The notes under the pieces: generated by a model
What the model was told of the DNA's origin: nothing
Database searches by the model: none
What the model saw: the letters and a program-made list of their open reading frames with translations, nothing else
Assembly (NCBI GenBank): GCA_947629865.1
Contig: CANRFJ010000002.1
Coordinates: 62,001 to 126,000 of the forward strand
DNA length: 64,000 nt
Source of the DNA: an uncultured Lachnospiraceae bacterium
GTDB lineage: Bacteria > Bacillota > Clostridia > Lachnospirales > Lachnospiraceae
Direction: 5' to 3'
Shown: positions 26,182-35,523 of the stretch, one piece after another
Numbering within the stretch: position 1 is the stretch's first letter
Layout of the letters: each line of letters starts with the position of its first letter
Program-made: the position numbers and the translations under genes

Positions 26182-27267
26182 ATGAGTGATGACACGATGG
26201 CGGAAAAGTGTATTGAATTGAAAAACATCACAAAGTCCTTTGACGGGGAGACGGTTCTGGACGGCCTGAATCTGGAGATTCGGGAGAATGAATTTGTCAC
26301 CCTGCTCGGCCCGAGCGGCTGCGGCAAGACCACCACCCTGCGCATTATGGGCGGCTTTGAGACAGTGGACGCGGGACAGGTATTGCTGAACGGGGAGGAT
26401 ATTGCCCGCGTGCCGGCCAACAGGCGGCCCATCAATACCGTGTTCCAGAAGTATGCCCTTTTCAGCCACATGAATATAGAGGAGAATATCGCTTTTGGAT
26501 TGAAGATAAAGAAGAAGTCGAGGGACTACATAGCGGACAAAGTCCGGTATGCCCTGAAGCTGGTCAATCTGGAGGGGTTTGAGAAGCGTATGCCGGATTC
26601 CCTGAGCGGCGGGCAGCAGCAGCGGGTGGCAATTGCCAGGGCCGTCGTCAACGAGCCCAAAATCCTTCTTCTGGACGAACCGCTGGGAGCCCTGGATCTG
26701 AAACTGCGCCAGGAGATGCAGTACGAGCTTATCCGCCTCAAGGAGGAACTGGGAATCACATTTGTCTATGTGACACACGACCAGGAGGAGGCGCTCACCA
26801 TGTCGGATCGGATCGTGGTGATGAACCGGGGCTATATCCAGCAGGTGGGCACGCCGGAGGATATTTACAATGAGCCGCAGAATGCTTTTGTGGCGGATTT
26901 TATCGGAGACAGCAACCTTCTTTCCGCCATTATGGTTCGCGACAAAAAGGTAAATATCCAGGGACAGGAATTTGACTGCGTCGATGTCGGCTTCGGGGAA
27001 AATAATCCGGTGGACGTGGTAATCCGGCCGGAGGATTTGATCCTCGTGCCGCCGGACAAGGGAATGTTCCGGGGGAGGGTGACGTCTCTCATATTCAAGG
27101 GCGTCCACTACGAGATGGAGGTTGAGGCCCTCGGCTTCACCTGGCTGGTTCACAGCACCCGGCTGGCGGAGGTCGGCAGCGAGACGGGCCTTTTTGTAGA
27201 TCCCTTTAATATACAGATTATGAAGAAACCTTCCAGTGAGGCGGAGGAGGTGCTGCGGGATGAGTAA
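26182..27267 (+). CDS. potA: Spermidine/putrescine ABC transporter ATP-binding protein
   Basis: A 361-residue ATPase subunit that powers polyamine import. Walker A is GPSGCGKTT, the Q-loop region TVFQKYALF, the ABC signature [14 protein letters not shown], Walker B and D-loop [13 protein letters not shown], and the switch His in [10 protein letters not shown]. The C-terminal TOBE domain ([13 protein letters not shown] onward) is typical of PotA. No strong ribosome site marks the start; ATG at 26182 and ATG at 26197 are both possible, and a TTG at 26164 is less likely. The end overlaps potB by 8 bp in a standard potABCD arrangement. Confidence 0.92.
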   Translation: MSDDTMAEKCIELKNITKSFDGETVLDGLNLEIRENEFVTLLGPSGCGKTTTLRIMGGFETVDAGQVLLNGEDIARVPANRRPINTVFQKYALFSHMNIEENIAFGLKIKKKSRDYIADKVRYALKLVNLEGFEKRMPDSLSGGQQQRVAIARAVVNEPKILLLDEPLGALDLKLRQEMQYELIRLKEELGITFVYVTHDQEEALTMSDRIVVMNRGYIQQVGTPEDIYNEPQNAFVADFIGDSNLLSAIMVRDKKVNIQGQEFDCVDVGFGENNPVDVVIRPEDLILVPPDKGMFRGRVTSLIFKGVHYEMEVEALGFTWLVHSTRLAEVGSETGLFVDPFNIQIMKKPSSEAEEVLRDE

Positions 27268-28084
27268 GAGACGGACAGGCATACTGGCGGCGCCCTACAG
27301 CGTCTGGATGGTGATTTTTGTCATAGTGCCGCTTCTTATCGTGGCCTATTACGGATTTACCGCATCAGACGGAACCTTCACGCTGGATAACATTAAGAGC
27401 GTCGTCTGGCCCATTCACCTGAAGGCGCTTGGGACGTCGCTGAAGCTATCGGTGATCTGCACGGCGATCTGCTTTCTGCTCGCCCTGCCGCTTGCGATGG
27501 TGATACGGAACCTCCGTATCCGGAGCACCGGTTTTGTCATCTTTATATTTATCCTTCCCATGTGGATGAATTTTCTGCTCCGCACTATCGCGTGGCAGTC
27601 TCTGTTGGAGAAAACCGGAGTAATCAATTCCATACTCGGTTTTTTTGGCCTGCCTGCGCAGAGCATGATCAATACGGAGGGGGCCGTTGTGCTAGGAATG
27701 ATTTACAATTATCTGCCCTTTATGGTACTTCCGATATACAATTCGCTGGTGAAAATCAGTCAGGACACACTGGATGCGGCCAGGGATCTGGGAGCCGGCT
27801 GGTGGCAGAGCCTGCGTCGCATCATTCTGCCGCTCATTCTGCCGGGCATTGTCAGCGGGGGAACGATGGTCTTTGTACCGGCGCTGACTACCTTCGTGCT
27901 GTCGGATCTGCTGGGCGGCGCCAAAATCCAGCTAATTGGAAATGTGATCGAGCAGTCCTTTACCACGGCCAACGACTGGAATCTTGGGGCCGGTCTGTCC
28001 CTGGTTCTGATGGTCTTAGTGGTTGCGAGCATGGCGCTGATGTCAAAATATGACAAGAGCGGGGAGGGGGCGGGAATATGGTAG
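27260..28084 (+). CDS. potB: Spermidine/putrescine ABC transporter permease
   Basis: A 274-residue inner-membrane permease with about six helices, starting with [18 protein letters not shown]. The cytoplasmic coupling loop that contacts PotA is the EAA-type motif near [26 protein letters not shown]. It forms a heterodimeric channel with PotC. The ATG at 27260 follows GGAGGTG and overlaps potA; it overlaps potC by 7 bp at the other end. Confidence 0.92.
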   Translation: MSKRRTGILAAPYSVWMVIFVIVPLLIVAYYGFTASDGTFTLDNIKSVVWPIHLKALGTSLKLSVICTAICFLLALPLAMVIRNLRIRSTGFVIFIFILPMWMNFLLRTIAWQSLLEKTGVINSILGFFGLPAQSMINTEGAVVLGMIYNYLPFMVLPIYNSLVKISQDTLDAARDLGAGWWQSLRRIILPLILPGIVSGGTMVFVPALTTFVLSDLLGGAKIQLIGNVIEQSFTTANDWNLGAGLSLVLMVLVVASMALMSKYDKSGEGAGIW

Positions 28085-28881
28085 GAACACGGCGGATTTT
28101 CCGGCCGGGGGCAAAGCGGTTCTCCAGATTGGCCGGAAAGTTCTATATGGGACTTATCTTTGTCTTTCTCTACGCGCCAATCGTGACGCTCATCGTACTG
28201 TCCTTTAACGAGTCAAAATTCAGGGGGCGCTGGGGAGGCTTCAGCCTGAAATGGTACGAGAGCCTGTTCGCAGACGAGGTAATCATGGACGCGCTTGCAA
28301 CCACGCTTGCGCTCGCGCTCCTCTCGGCGCTGTTGGCTACGCTTCTCGGGACGGCGGCTTCCTTTGCCATCAGCCGGATGAAGAAAATTCCCAAGGCGTT
28401 TTTGATGTCCGTCACCAATATCCCTATGCTCAATGCGGATATTGTCACCGGCATCTCCCTGATGCTTTTGTTTATCGCCGTTCACTACACGATGGGATTT
28501 TCCAGTGTGCTGCTTGCCCACATTACGTTTAATCTGCCATATGTGGTGCTGAGCGTCCTTCCGAAGCTCAGGCAGATAAACCGCAGCGCCTACGAAGCGG
28601 CGCTGGATCTGGGCGCTTCTAAGGGATATGCGTTCTGGAAAGTGGTTTTTCCGGATATCATGCCGGGGATATTGACAGGATTTCTTTTGTCCTTTACTAT
28701 GTCATTAGATGATTTTGTCATTACCCATTTTACCAGGGGGGTTGGCGTGGCTACTCTGTCCACACAGATTTATGCCGAGGCGCGGAAGGGGATCCGGCCG
28801 GAGATGTATGCGCTGTCCACTCTGATGTTTGTGACAGTATTTGTCCTGTTACTTATTTATAATCGAAAAAAGGAGAGATGA
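28078..28881 (+). CDS. potC: Spermidine/putrescine ABC transporter permease
   Basis: A 267-residue partner permease with six predicted helices. It begins with a basic cytoplasmic tail, then MGLIFVFLYAPIVTLIVLSFNESK, typical of PotC. The EAA loop is EAALDLGASKGYAFWKVVFPDIMPGI. The last helix ends in NRKKER. It overlaps potB by 7 bp and ends 2 bp before the potD GTG start used here. Confidence 0.92.
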   Translation: MVGTRRIFRPGAKRFSRLAGKFYMGLIFVFLYAPIVTLIVLSFNESKFRGRWGGFSLKWYESLFADEVIMDALATTLALALLSALLATLLGTAASFAISRMKKIPKAFLMSVTNIPMLNADIVTGISLMLLFIAVHYTMGFSSVLLAHITFNLPYVVLSVLPKLRQINRSAYEAALDLGASKGYAFWKVVFPDIMPGILTGFLLSFTMSLDDFVITHFTRGVGVATLSTQIYAEARKGIRPEMYALSTLMFVTVFVLLLIYNRKKER

Positions 28882-28883
28882 CT

Positions 28884-29993
28884 GTGAAAAGAATGGTAAG
28901 CCTGTTCTGCATGACTGCGATGCTCTGCGCACTGCTCGCCGGCTGCGGCGGCAGCGGGGAGACGCCGGCCGGAAGCGGTTCCGCCGTGTCTGAGTCTGGA
29001 GAGGGCGGTTCTGCGGGAAGTCTTAATATCTATAACTGGGGGGAGTATTTCGATCTGGACGCCATAGAGCAGTTCGAGCAGGAGACGGGGATTGAAGTGG
29101 CATACGACGAGTACGAGACCAACGAGGCCATGTATCCGATCATCGCCAAGGGGGCGGCCGAATACGACCTGATTTGTCCCTCGGATTATATGGTGCAGCG
29201 AATGAAAGAGGAAGGGCTGCTGGAGGAGATAAACTGGGACAATGTGCCAAACCGCAAGTATATAGACGAACAATACTGGGAGTATGCCCGCTCCTTTGAC
29301 GAGGAGAATAAGTACAGCGTGCCGTATCTGTGGGGCACAGTGGGGATTCTGTACAACACCGCCATGGTGCAGGAGCCGATTGACAGCTGGGCGGTATTGT
29401 GGGACGAAAGATACAAGGACAATGTGCTGATGCAGAAAAGCGTACGGGACGCCTTCGGCATCACCTTGAAATATCTGGGTTACTCTCTGAATTCCACCGA
29501 CATCAATGAGATTGAGAGGGCCAAGCAGGAGTTGTTCAAACAGAAGCAGCGTGGGATCGTGCAGGCCTATGTGGTGGACGAGGTGCGGGACAAGATGATC
29601 GCGGGCGAGGCGGCGATTGGGGTTATTTACTCTGGTGAGGCGCTGACGTGCCAGCAGCAGAATCCGGATCTGAAATATGTGATACCCAAAGAGGGAAGCG
29701 AGCTCTGGATGGATTGCTTCGCCATTCCCAAAGGGGCAAAAAACAAGGAAAATGCGGAGAAATTTCTGGATTTTCTGTGCCGTCCGGAGATTATGAAGAA
29801 AAACTTTGACTACATCACCTATTCCATTCCAAGCAGCGCCGGACAGGCGTTGATCGAGGAGGAGGAGTACCGAAGCAGCGAGATCGCCTTCCCGGCGCTT
29901 GACTCCCTGACCAATTGTGAGACACTGAAATATCTGGGGGAAGATGTGGACAAGATTTATAATGACAAGTGGAAAGAACTGATGGCCCAGTAG
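28884..29993 (+). CDS. potD: Spermidine/putrescine-binding lipoprotein
   Basis: A 369-residue extracellular solute-binding lipoprotein that delivers polyamines to PotBC. The signal peptide ends in the lipobox LLAGC, followed by a Gly/Ser linker. The mature start LNIYNWGEYFDLDAIEQFEQETGI and the ISPSDYMV-like segment (ICPSDYMVQRM) match PotD. Aromatic and acidic residues expected to bind the polyamine are spread through the two lobes (for example DSWAVLWDERY). GTG at 28884 has GGAG 8 bases upstream; an ATG six bases earlier has a spacing of only two bases. A 16-bp perfect hairpin follows the gene. Confidence 0.92.
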   Translation: MKRMVSLFCMTAMLCALLAGCGGSGETPAGSGSAVSESGEGGSAGSLNIYNWGEYFDLDAIEQFEQETGIEVAYDEYETNEAMYPIIAKGAAEYDLICPSDYMVQRMKEEGLLEEINWDNVPNRKYIDEQYWEYARSFDEENKYSVPYLWGTVGILYNTAMVQEPIDSWAVLWDERYKDNVLMQKSVRDAFGITLKYLGYSLNSTDINEIERAKQELFKQKQRGIVQAYVVDEVRDKMIAGEAAIGVIYSGEALTCQQQNPDLKYVIPKEGSELWMDCFAIPKGAKNKENAEKFLDFLCRPEIMKKNFDYITYSIPSSAGQALIEEEEYRSSEIAFPALDSLTNCETLKYLGEDVDKIYNDKWKELMAQ

Positions 29994-30025
29994 GACGGGC
30001 CGGAAAGCGCAGTCGTATACAGACA

Positions 30026-30060
30026 GAGAAGGGGCGTCCGCATCGCGGACGCCCCTTCTC
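30026..30060. terminator. Hairpin between convergent potD and the zinc-peptidase-like gene
   Basis: A perfect 16-bp stem (30026-30041 with 30045-30060) with a three-base loop lies between two converging genes. Neither side has a strong T-tract, so termination efficiency is uncertain, but the position fits a bidirectional terminator. Confidence 0.55.
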
Positions 30061-30076
30061 TGAATTTATATATATG

Positions 30077-30619
30077 TTAGGCACTTATATCCAGATTTGC
30101 GCCGGCCGACATCAGATAATTCAAATCAGCCTGGCGTTTCATATAGGGATTGGTGTTGCCCATCTCTTTGCGTATGGTGGTATTCGTGACGCCGCCGGAG
30201 ACATATACCCGTCCACATTCCGGACAAACAGACGTCTTCAGGGTGACGGTGGCGGAAACCAGTTCTTTGCCGGCTTCGTTTCCCTCTGCCACGGCATTTG
30301 CCACATGCTCCTGCTCATGGCCCATGACTGCGGCGGCAGAATTGCTCGGACTGATATGGGTGGGTGTCTTGAAGGAGACGTCCCCCTCGTTGGAACCGTC
30401 CACATATTTGCGGTTCTTACAGGTCTGGCACTCTCCCTTTTCCACCCGGCGGGAGTCGGCGGATTTGGCGCCGTCCACTGTGGCCTGCGCCGTCCCGTCA
30501 CTGCCACGGGCCACCGTATCCGCACCGCGGACGCCTCGGACAGGCATGGCGCTGTATGCGGGATAAATCCCTGAGATTCCGGAATAGCCGGAAATAGCAG
30601 ATATACCGGATATACCCAT
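30077..30619 (-). CDS. SprA-related putative zinc metalloprotease
   Basis: A 180-residue protein with an HEXXH zinc-peptidase motif in MGHEQEHVANAV, resembling the SprA-related/CJM1_0395 group of small putative metalloproteases. Two CxxC pairs flank the motif (CQTCKNRKY and CPECGRVYV), suggesting a structural zinc site. The N-terminus is Gly/Ser/Ile/Tyr rich (GISGISAISGYSGISGIY) and without a clear signal peptide. The ATG at 30619 follows GGAGG by seven bases; an in-frame ATG at 30637 lies on the ribosome site. It has its own promoter. Proteolytic activity is inferred only from the motif. Confidence 0.7.
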   Translation of the reverse strand: MGISGISAISGYSGISGIYPAYSAMPVRGVRGADTVARGSDGTAQATVDGAKSADSRRVEKGECQTCKNRKYVDGSNEGDVSFKTPTHISPSNSAAAVMGHEQEHVANAVAEGNEAGKELVSATVTLKTSVCPECGRVYVSGGVTNTTIRKEMGNTNPYMKRQADLNYLMSAGANLDISA

Positions 30620-30678
30620 AGCAGTTCCTCCTTTCACTCAATCCGCAACAGATGAAAATCTTTTTTCTTATATTATCT

Positions 30679-30707
30679 ATTATAATAAGTTTCGGGGGAA
30701 AAAGCAA
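30679..30707 (-). promoter_or_regulatory. Promoter for the SprA-related gene
   Basis: Minus-strand TTGCTT and TATAAT are separated by 17 bases, about 60 bases before the ATG. Confidence 0.6.
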
Positions 30708-30721
30708 GTAGGAGAGGAATG

Positions 30722-30771
30722 AAAAAAATAAAATTTTACCGCGGGCCGGCATACCGCACGGACACCGCGGT
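30722..30771 (-). terminator. Intrinsic terminator after the GH3 gene
   Basis: On the minus strand ACCGCGG pairs with CCGCGGT across a GC-rich loop that can itself fold, followed by TAAAATTTTATTTTTTT. It lies about 40 bp past the GH3 stop codon. Confidence 0.6.
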
Positions 30772-30808
30772 TCATTCTGCTGTCCTGCTTAGGAGACGCC
30801 CGGCAGAA

Positions 30809-32998
30809 TCAGCACGGATACTCCTTCAGTAAGTCAATGGAAGTTTCGTATAAAATGTTCTCCGAGGAGACGCCCAGATACAGCGGGTAATTACCCGGCC
30901 GGGCGATAAAGCGCTTCTCCTCTACGGAGTAGGTGGAGAAGTCCCGCTGAGTCAAAATCAGGGAAACTTCCCTTTTTTCAGTTGGTTTTAAGGCCACCTT
31001 CTCAAAGGAGCGAAGCGCCATTTTGGGCTGTCCCTCCTCCGGAATACCCACATAGAGCTGGAGGGTTTCCTTGCCATAGCAGCGTCCGGTGTTCTGGATC
31101 TCGCAGGAGACGGTGATCTGTAGTTCGCCGATGCTGTCCATATTGCGCACGACCACATGGAAGTTGCGGCAGAAAAATGTGGTGTAGGAGAGGCCGTGCC
31201 CGAAGGGAAAGAGTACCGGCACTCCCTTGGTGGTGTAATAGCGGTAGCCGACCATAAGCTTTTCCGAGTAGGTCACATGGGGGTGTCCGTCCGCCTGTCT
31301 CACGCCCGGATAGGAATGATACTGGCTGACGGGGGTGTCGTCTAGACAGAGCGGATAGGTTTCCGGCAGTTTGCCGGAGGGATTTACCTCGCCGAACAGA
31401 ACCCTTGCCAGTGCGAGTCCGCCGTGCATACCGTAGTAACTCGTCTGAAGCAGTGAGTGTACCCGGTCGATCCAGGGCATCTCTACCGGACTGCCGTTTA
31501 CAAGGATTACGGTGAGATTTTCCACTGTATCTGCCAGGGCGGAAATCACCTCGTCCTGGCCATAGGGAAGTTTCATATCCGGCCGATCCACACCCTCCAC
31601 GTCGAAACTGTGGTTTAGGCCGCCCACAAAGATTACCTCGTCGTAATCCGGCGCTGCGGCCACGGCCTCCTCCAGATATTGTCTGCGTCTGGCGAGTACG
31701 TCGTCAGTGAGATTTTTCTGGTCCTTTGATTTGTCATGGTACTCGTTCAGGCTGTCGGCCTGCCAGTCTCCCCCCTCTACATGGAGCAGTTCTTCATTGT
31801 CCACATAGTAGCCGGGAAGCCAGTCGCAGATTGTGTTGCCGCCGAGCGCCATGCGTATGCCGAGGAGCGGAGTGATCTCATACAGAGCCTTGACTTCGGC
31901 GCTGCCTCCGCCTCCGGCGTGGGTTCTCGTGGCATTATCGCCCACAACCAGAATCCGGTTCCGGCGTTCGCCGTCTGTTCCCGCCTCAAGCGGCAGGTGG
32001 CCGGTGTCGTTTTTCAACAGGACAATTCCCTCAGCGGCAATCTTTTCAATCGTGCTGTGGTGTGACACGAGATTAAAACAGCCGGGTTTGCGGGAGGGAT
32101 TGTTCATGCGGAGTTTTTCCATAAGGGAGAGGATGCGCATGACTTTTTCATCAATGACAGATTCCGGTATCTCGCCGGACTTCACCTTCTCGTACAGAGG
32201 GGACGCCATCTTGTAATTGTCAAAGTCAGAGGTGACAGACATCTCGATATCTACACCGTGGAGAGCGGCCTCCTCCGTGTTGTGTACGCCTCCCCAGTCC
32301 GATATTACTACGCCGTCATAGTTCCACTGCTCTCTGAGAACTTTCTGTATAAGACGCTCTGATTCGCAGCAGTAACTTCCGTCAAAGCGGTTGTACGCGC
32401 CCATGACAGTGAGGCTGCTCCCGTCAATGACAGCGTCGTGGAATGCCGGCAGATAGAGTTCCTGGAGGGTTTTTTCGTCCACCTCCACCTCCACTTCCAG
32501 CCGATCCTGTTCCTGATTGTTCAGGGCAAAATGTTTGACACAGGCAGCCACGTCGTTGTCCTGAATTCCCTGGATCAGGGAGGTGGCAAGCGTTCCGGTC
32601 AGTACCGGATCCTCGCTGAAATACTCAAAGTTCCGGCCGCACAGGGGGGTGCGTTTGATGTTGACGCCGGGAGCCAGTATGATGTCCTTGCCCCGGCCTC
32701 TGGTTTCGTTGCCGAGGATCTGGCCGAAATAGAAAGCGAGTTCCGGATTCCAGGTCGAGGCCAGACAGGTGTTGCTGGGAAGCCAGCTGGAATAGTCGCC
32801 GCCGTCGTCTACGGTCTGCCAGGCGTCGTCCTCAAATTCCTGCCGGACGCCGTTTGGCCCGTCGGACATATGGAGCCCTGGAATCCCCAGGCGTTCAATG
32901 CCATCGGTGCGAAAGAGACCGGCGGCGTGTATCATCTTGATTTTTTCCTCCAGTGTGAGCTGGGGGAGAAGTTCTGTCAGGTTTTCTGTGGTCTGCAT
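30809..32998 (-). CDS. Glycoside hydrolase family 3 (beta-glucosidase-like)
   Basis: A 729-residue cytoplasmic glycosidase (no signal peptide). The N-terminal barrel has MSDGPNGVRQEF, RGKDIILAPGVNIKRTPLCGRNFEYFSEDP, CVKHFALNNQE and the nucleophile Asp in VVISDWGGVHN. The second alpha/beta domain has LLKNDTGHLPL and FVGGLNHSFDVEGVDR, and the C-terminal fibronectin-like domain ends in RPGNYPLYLGVSS. It likely cleaves imported beta-linked oligosaccharides. ATG at 32998 follows GGAG by eight bases; a longer frame to 33043 would begin upstream of the predicted transcription start. It is divergent from the metzincin operon. Confidence 0.9.
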   Translation of the reverse strand: MQTTENLTELLPQLTLEEKIKMIHAAGLFRTDGIERLGIPGLHMSDGPNGVRQEFEDDAWQTVDDGGDYSSWLPSNTCLASTWNPELAFYFGQILGNETRGRGKDIILAPGVNIKRTPLCGRNFEYFSEDPVLTGTLATSLIQGIQDNDVAACVKHFALNNQEQDRLEVEVEVDEKTLQELYLPAFHDAVIDGSSLTVMGAYNRFDGSYCCESERLIQKVLREQWNYDGVVISDWGGVHNTEEAALHGVDIEMSVTSDFDNYKMASPLYEKVKSGEIPESVIDEKVMRILSLMEKLRMNNPSRKPGCFNLVSHHSTIEKIAAEGIVLLKNDTGHLPLEAGTDGERRNRILVVGDNATRTHAGGGGSAEVKALYEITPLLGIRMALGGNTICDWLPGYYVDNEELLHVEGGDWQADSLNEYHDKSKDQKNLTDDVLARRRQYLEEAVAAAPDYDEVIFVGGLNHSFDVEGVDRPDMKLPYGQDEVISALADTVENLTVILVNGSPVEMPWIDRVHSLLQTSYYGMHGGLALARVLFGEVNPSGKLPETYPLCLDDTPVSQYHSYPGVRQADGHPHVTYSEKLMVGYRYYTTKGVPVLFPFGHGLSYTTFFCRNFHVVVRNMDSIGELQITVSCEIQNTGRCYGKETLQLYVGIPEEGQPKMALRSFEKVALKPTEKREVSLILTQRDFSTYSVEEKRFIARPGNYPLYLGVSSENILYETSIDLLKEYPC

Positions 32999-33043
32999 GG
33001 GATCTTCTCCTTTCGCGGTATGATTTTTACACTTATATAGCAT

Positions 33044-33072
33044 AGTTTACCATAAAGCGGCGAGCAGCACAA
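33044..33072 (-). promoter_or_regulatory. Promoter for the GH3 gene
   Basis: Minus-strand TTGTGC and TAAACT with 17-base spacing, about 46 bases before the ATG at 32998. Confidence 0.5.
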
Positions 33073-33077
33073 TTATA

Positions 33078-33106
33078 TTTACAGCCGGTTGAAATAATGA
33101 TAGAAT
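33078..33106 (+). promoter_or_regulatory. Promoter of the secreted-protease/split-kinase operon
   Basis: TTTACA and TAGAAT are separated by 17 bases and predict a start near 33113, leaving room for the AGGAGG ribosome site at 33120-33125. A second possible -10 at 33113 would put the start on the ribosome site and is less likely. Confidence 0.5.
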
Positions 33107-33135
33107 AACTAATAAAATAGAGGAGGAAATACGGA

Positions 33136-35523
33136 ATGAGGAAGTTTATATATCTTCTGGCTTTTTTCTTCTCCGTGAGTCTGCTCTGCCCGGAGGCACA
33201 TGCAGCGGTGGAGGTAAAAGTCTATATTACAGAGGGAACGCTGAATCATGCCATAAACCGGACTATGAGTGTCGGTGAGACGCGGACGGGCTGGGGCATT
33301 GAACTGAATGAAGGTCGCAAGGTAAAAAGCGCTGTCTGGCAGAGTACAGATACAGGCGTCGCCACGGTGGTCGGCGGTGCAGCGGGTGCGACCGTAACGG
33401 CGCACAAAGAGGGAACAGCCAGGTTGAGACTCACCGTTGTCACGGATAAGAACGAGACAGTGTCCACAGATTGTCTGATTTCCTCAGTTACGGTATTGAA
33501 GGAACAACCGGTTGGTTATGTGCAGGAGAGCGCAGATTTTTACCGTGGGGCCAGTACGGACTCCAAGGTTCGCAATACCGGACAGGCAGGGCAGAAACTC
33601 ACTGTGATTGCCCAGTGCAGTGATTTTTATCGGGTAAGACTTCCGGAGGACTATGATTTTAAGGATGAACTGGATCAGGCTACCACTTATGTGCAAAAGA
33701 GCGACATTACGATACCGGTCACAGAGATAAAGATGGAGCGGCCGGAAGCGGGGACGATACTAAATGCAGGTGAGACACTTGCGCTTCATGTCAGCATAAA
33801 ACCGGCATTGGCCACCAGAAAGGAGATTCTGTGGAGCAGTGATAATCCCGACATCGCCTCTGTGACGGACAAGGGCGTTGTGACGCCTCACAAGTCGGGC
33901 CTGGCGGAGATCACGGCCAGAGAGAAATACAGTGGAGTGAGCGCAAGCCATAAGGTATTGGTGAATTGGAGAGTGTTGGCGCCTGCCCGGATATACAAGC
34001 ACAATCTTGTGTTGGAAAAGGACAACGACTTCCGGGGCAACTATGTGGGCTGGCAGAAGATGACCGGCGCCAGTTACTATCGCCTGTATAAGGGCACATG
34101 GAAACCAAAAAAGAAAAGGATAGTGTATAAGAGCAAAAAACTTACAAAGGCAGGTTATTATGATACTAAAGTAAAAAAGGGTATTGTCTATCATTACTAT
34201 CTGCGGGCATATAACCGCGCCGGAAAATGCCTGGATAAAAGCCGCAAAATAAAAATCCGGGCGACAGCGCCGGAACTGACAGCCGAGCCGACCTCACTGG
34301 ATAGTATACGATTGAACTGGAAGCCGAAAAAAAGCCGGTATCTGCATGGAATTAAAGGATACAGGATATACAGGAGCAAAAAGGAAAATGGAAGATACAA
34401 GTGCATAAAGCAGATAAAAAAGAAAAAGAAATTTCAATGGGATGACAAAAAACTGAAAACTTCTACCACCTATTATTATAAAGTCTGCGCATACCAAAAA
34501 AGGAAGAAAAAATTAAAGAACGGAGCAATGAGCGCTATAGCCACAGCCAAAACTTATGCGACGGTATCTGAGGAGACAAACTGGAATTATTTTTACAGCA
34601 TGAAGAATAAATGGAATGGAGTATGTATGGAGCAGAAAGAGGTGACAGAAGCACAGTCCATTCAGAAAATGAACAACTATGGTATCACACGGAAAGGAAA
34701 GACTGCCTATCCGTATATAAAATACCATCTGACGACAAATAAACTGTATATACATATGTATGTGGATTTTCTGTCTTATAAGAAAGTGGGTAACAAGACA
34801 GTGCGGGTTGCTCCGCCGTCTGGCAGGATAAAGTATGAGGGAAAAGAACAGGGAAAAACATACCGGGAGGAATTTATAGATGGGGTGCGTTATGCCTATG
34901 AGATAGGAGTCCAGGGGGACAGGGGGGATTTTGCACCAGGCGTCAATTTTCAAACACGGTTTATCCTGCACGAGAAGGGAAAAGAAGCGCTTCCATCTAA
35001 GCAGCACTATCTGGAAATCCGAATCGGGGGCGAGTGTCCGGACTGTCCGGAGCAAGATTGGTTTCATGGCGATATCTTGGGCACAGATGTGGCAGATCCC
35101 GGGGACAGCCACCTGTATATGGCCGTCAATGAGGAACTAGGTAGACAGGAGACTCCACTGAACTTTCGCTGCCTGTCAGCTCACGAACTGGGACACACAC
35201 TGGGACTGTGGGATGGGTATTTGGTGGAGACAAGAGAGGGAAATATAATCGACCGCATGAGGGAAAATGGTGAGACATGTATATATACTAATGATGATAA
35301 GTGGAAAAACATAATGAAGTGTGACAGGGAAGAAGAAAAAATCACGGCCAATGATGTAGAGATGATGCTCTTGGCATATGGACGAAGTGCCGACGACAAG
35401 GACGATGTGAGCCAGGCGTATCAGGACTATGTGTATCAGGGGCGTTATGAGACATCGGAGGTAATCCGAGACAGAAAGGATGAACAAAAGGATGGAAAAA
35501 CAGTTTATGAAAAATTGTGGTAG
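33136..35523 (+). CDS. Secreted multidomain protein with metzincin-like zinc protease domain
   Basis: A 795-residue exported protein. After a signal peptide (KFIYLLAFFFSVSLLCPEAHA) come a BIG2-like domain, an SH3-type domain (VQESADFYRGASTDSKVRNTGQAGQKLTV region), a second BIG2 domain (WSSDNPDIASVTDKGVVTPHKSG), two lysine-rich FN3-like domains and a C-terminal protease-like domain. The latter has HELGHTLGLWD near residue 683, an HExxHxxGxxD zinc site, followed about 40 residues later by NIMKCD, a plausible Met-turn, and ITANDVEMMLLAY. These are metzincin traits with Asp as third ligand. It is the first gene of a five-gene operon and overlaps the next by 44 bp. The protease call is inferred from motifs. 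Confidence 0.8.
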   Translation: MRKFIYLLAFFFSVSLLCPEAHAAVEVKVYITEGTLNHAINRTMSVGETRTGWGIELNEGRKVKSAVWQSTDTGVATVVGGAAGATVTAHKEGTARLRLTVVTDKNETVSTDCLISSVTVLKEQPVGYVQESADFYRGASTDSKVRNTGQAGQKLTVIAQCSDFYRVRLPEDYDFKDELDQATTYVQKSDITIPVTEIKMERPEAGTILNAGETLALHVSIKPALATRKEILWSSDNPDIASVTDKGVVTPHKSGLAEITAREKYSGVSASHKVLVNWRVLAPARIYKHNLVLEKDNDFRGNYVGWQKMTGASYYRLYKGTWKPKKKRIVYKSKKLTKAGYYDTKVKKGIVYHYYLRAYNRAGKCLDKSRKIKIRATAPELTAEPTSLDSIRLNWKPKKSRYLHGIKGYRIYRSKKENGRYKCIKQIKKKKKFQWDDKKLKTSTTYYYKVCAYQKRKKKLKNGAMSAIATAKTYATVSEETNWNYFYSMKNKWNGVCMEQKEVTEAQSIQKMNNYGITRKGKTAYPYIKYHLTTNKLYIHMYVDFLSYKKVGNKTVRVAPPSGRIKYEGKEQGKTYREEFIDGVRYAYEIGVQGDRGDFAPGVNFQTRFILHEKGKEALPSKQHYLEIRIGGECPDCPEQDWFHGDILGTDVADPGDSHLYMAVNEELGRQETPLNFRCLSAHELGHTLGLWDGYLVETREGNIIDRMRENGETCIYTNDDKWKNIMKCDREEEKITANDVEMMLLAYGRSADDKDDVSQAYQDYVYQGRYETSEVIRDRKDEQKDGKTVYEKLW

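Noticed and set aside
25387-27282. 631-codon minus-strand frame across potA and its upstream genes
   Set aside because: It would cover three plus-strand genes, including potA with all ABC motifs; no start signal or domain supports it.
33113-33118. TAAAAT as the -10 of the protease operon
   Set aside because: A start from it would fall on the ribosome site; TTTACA with TAGAAT upstream fits better.
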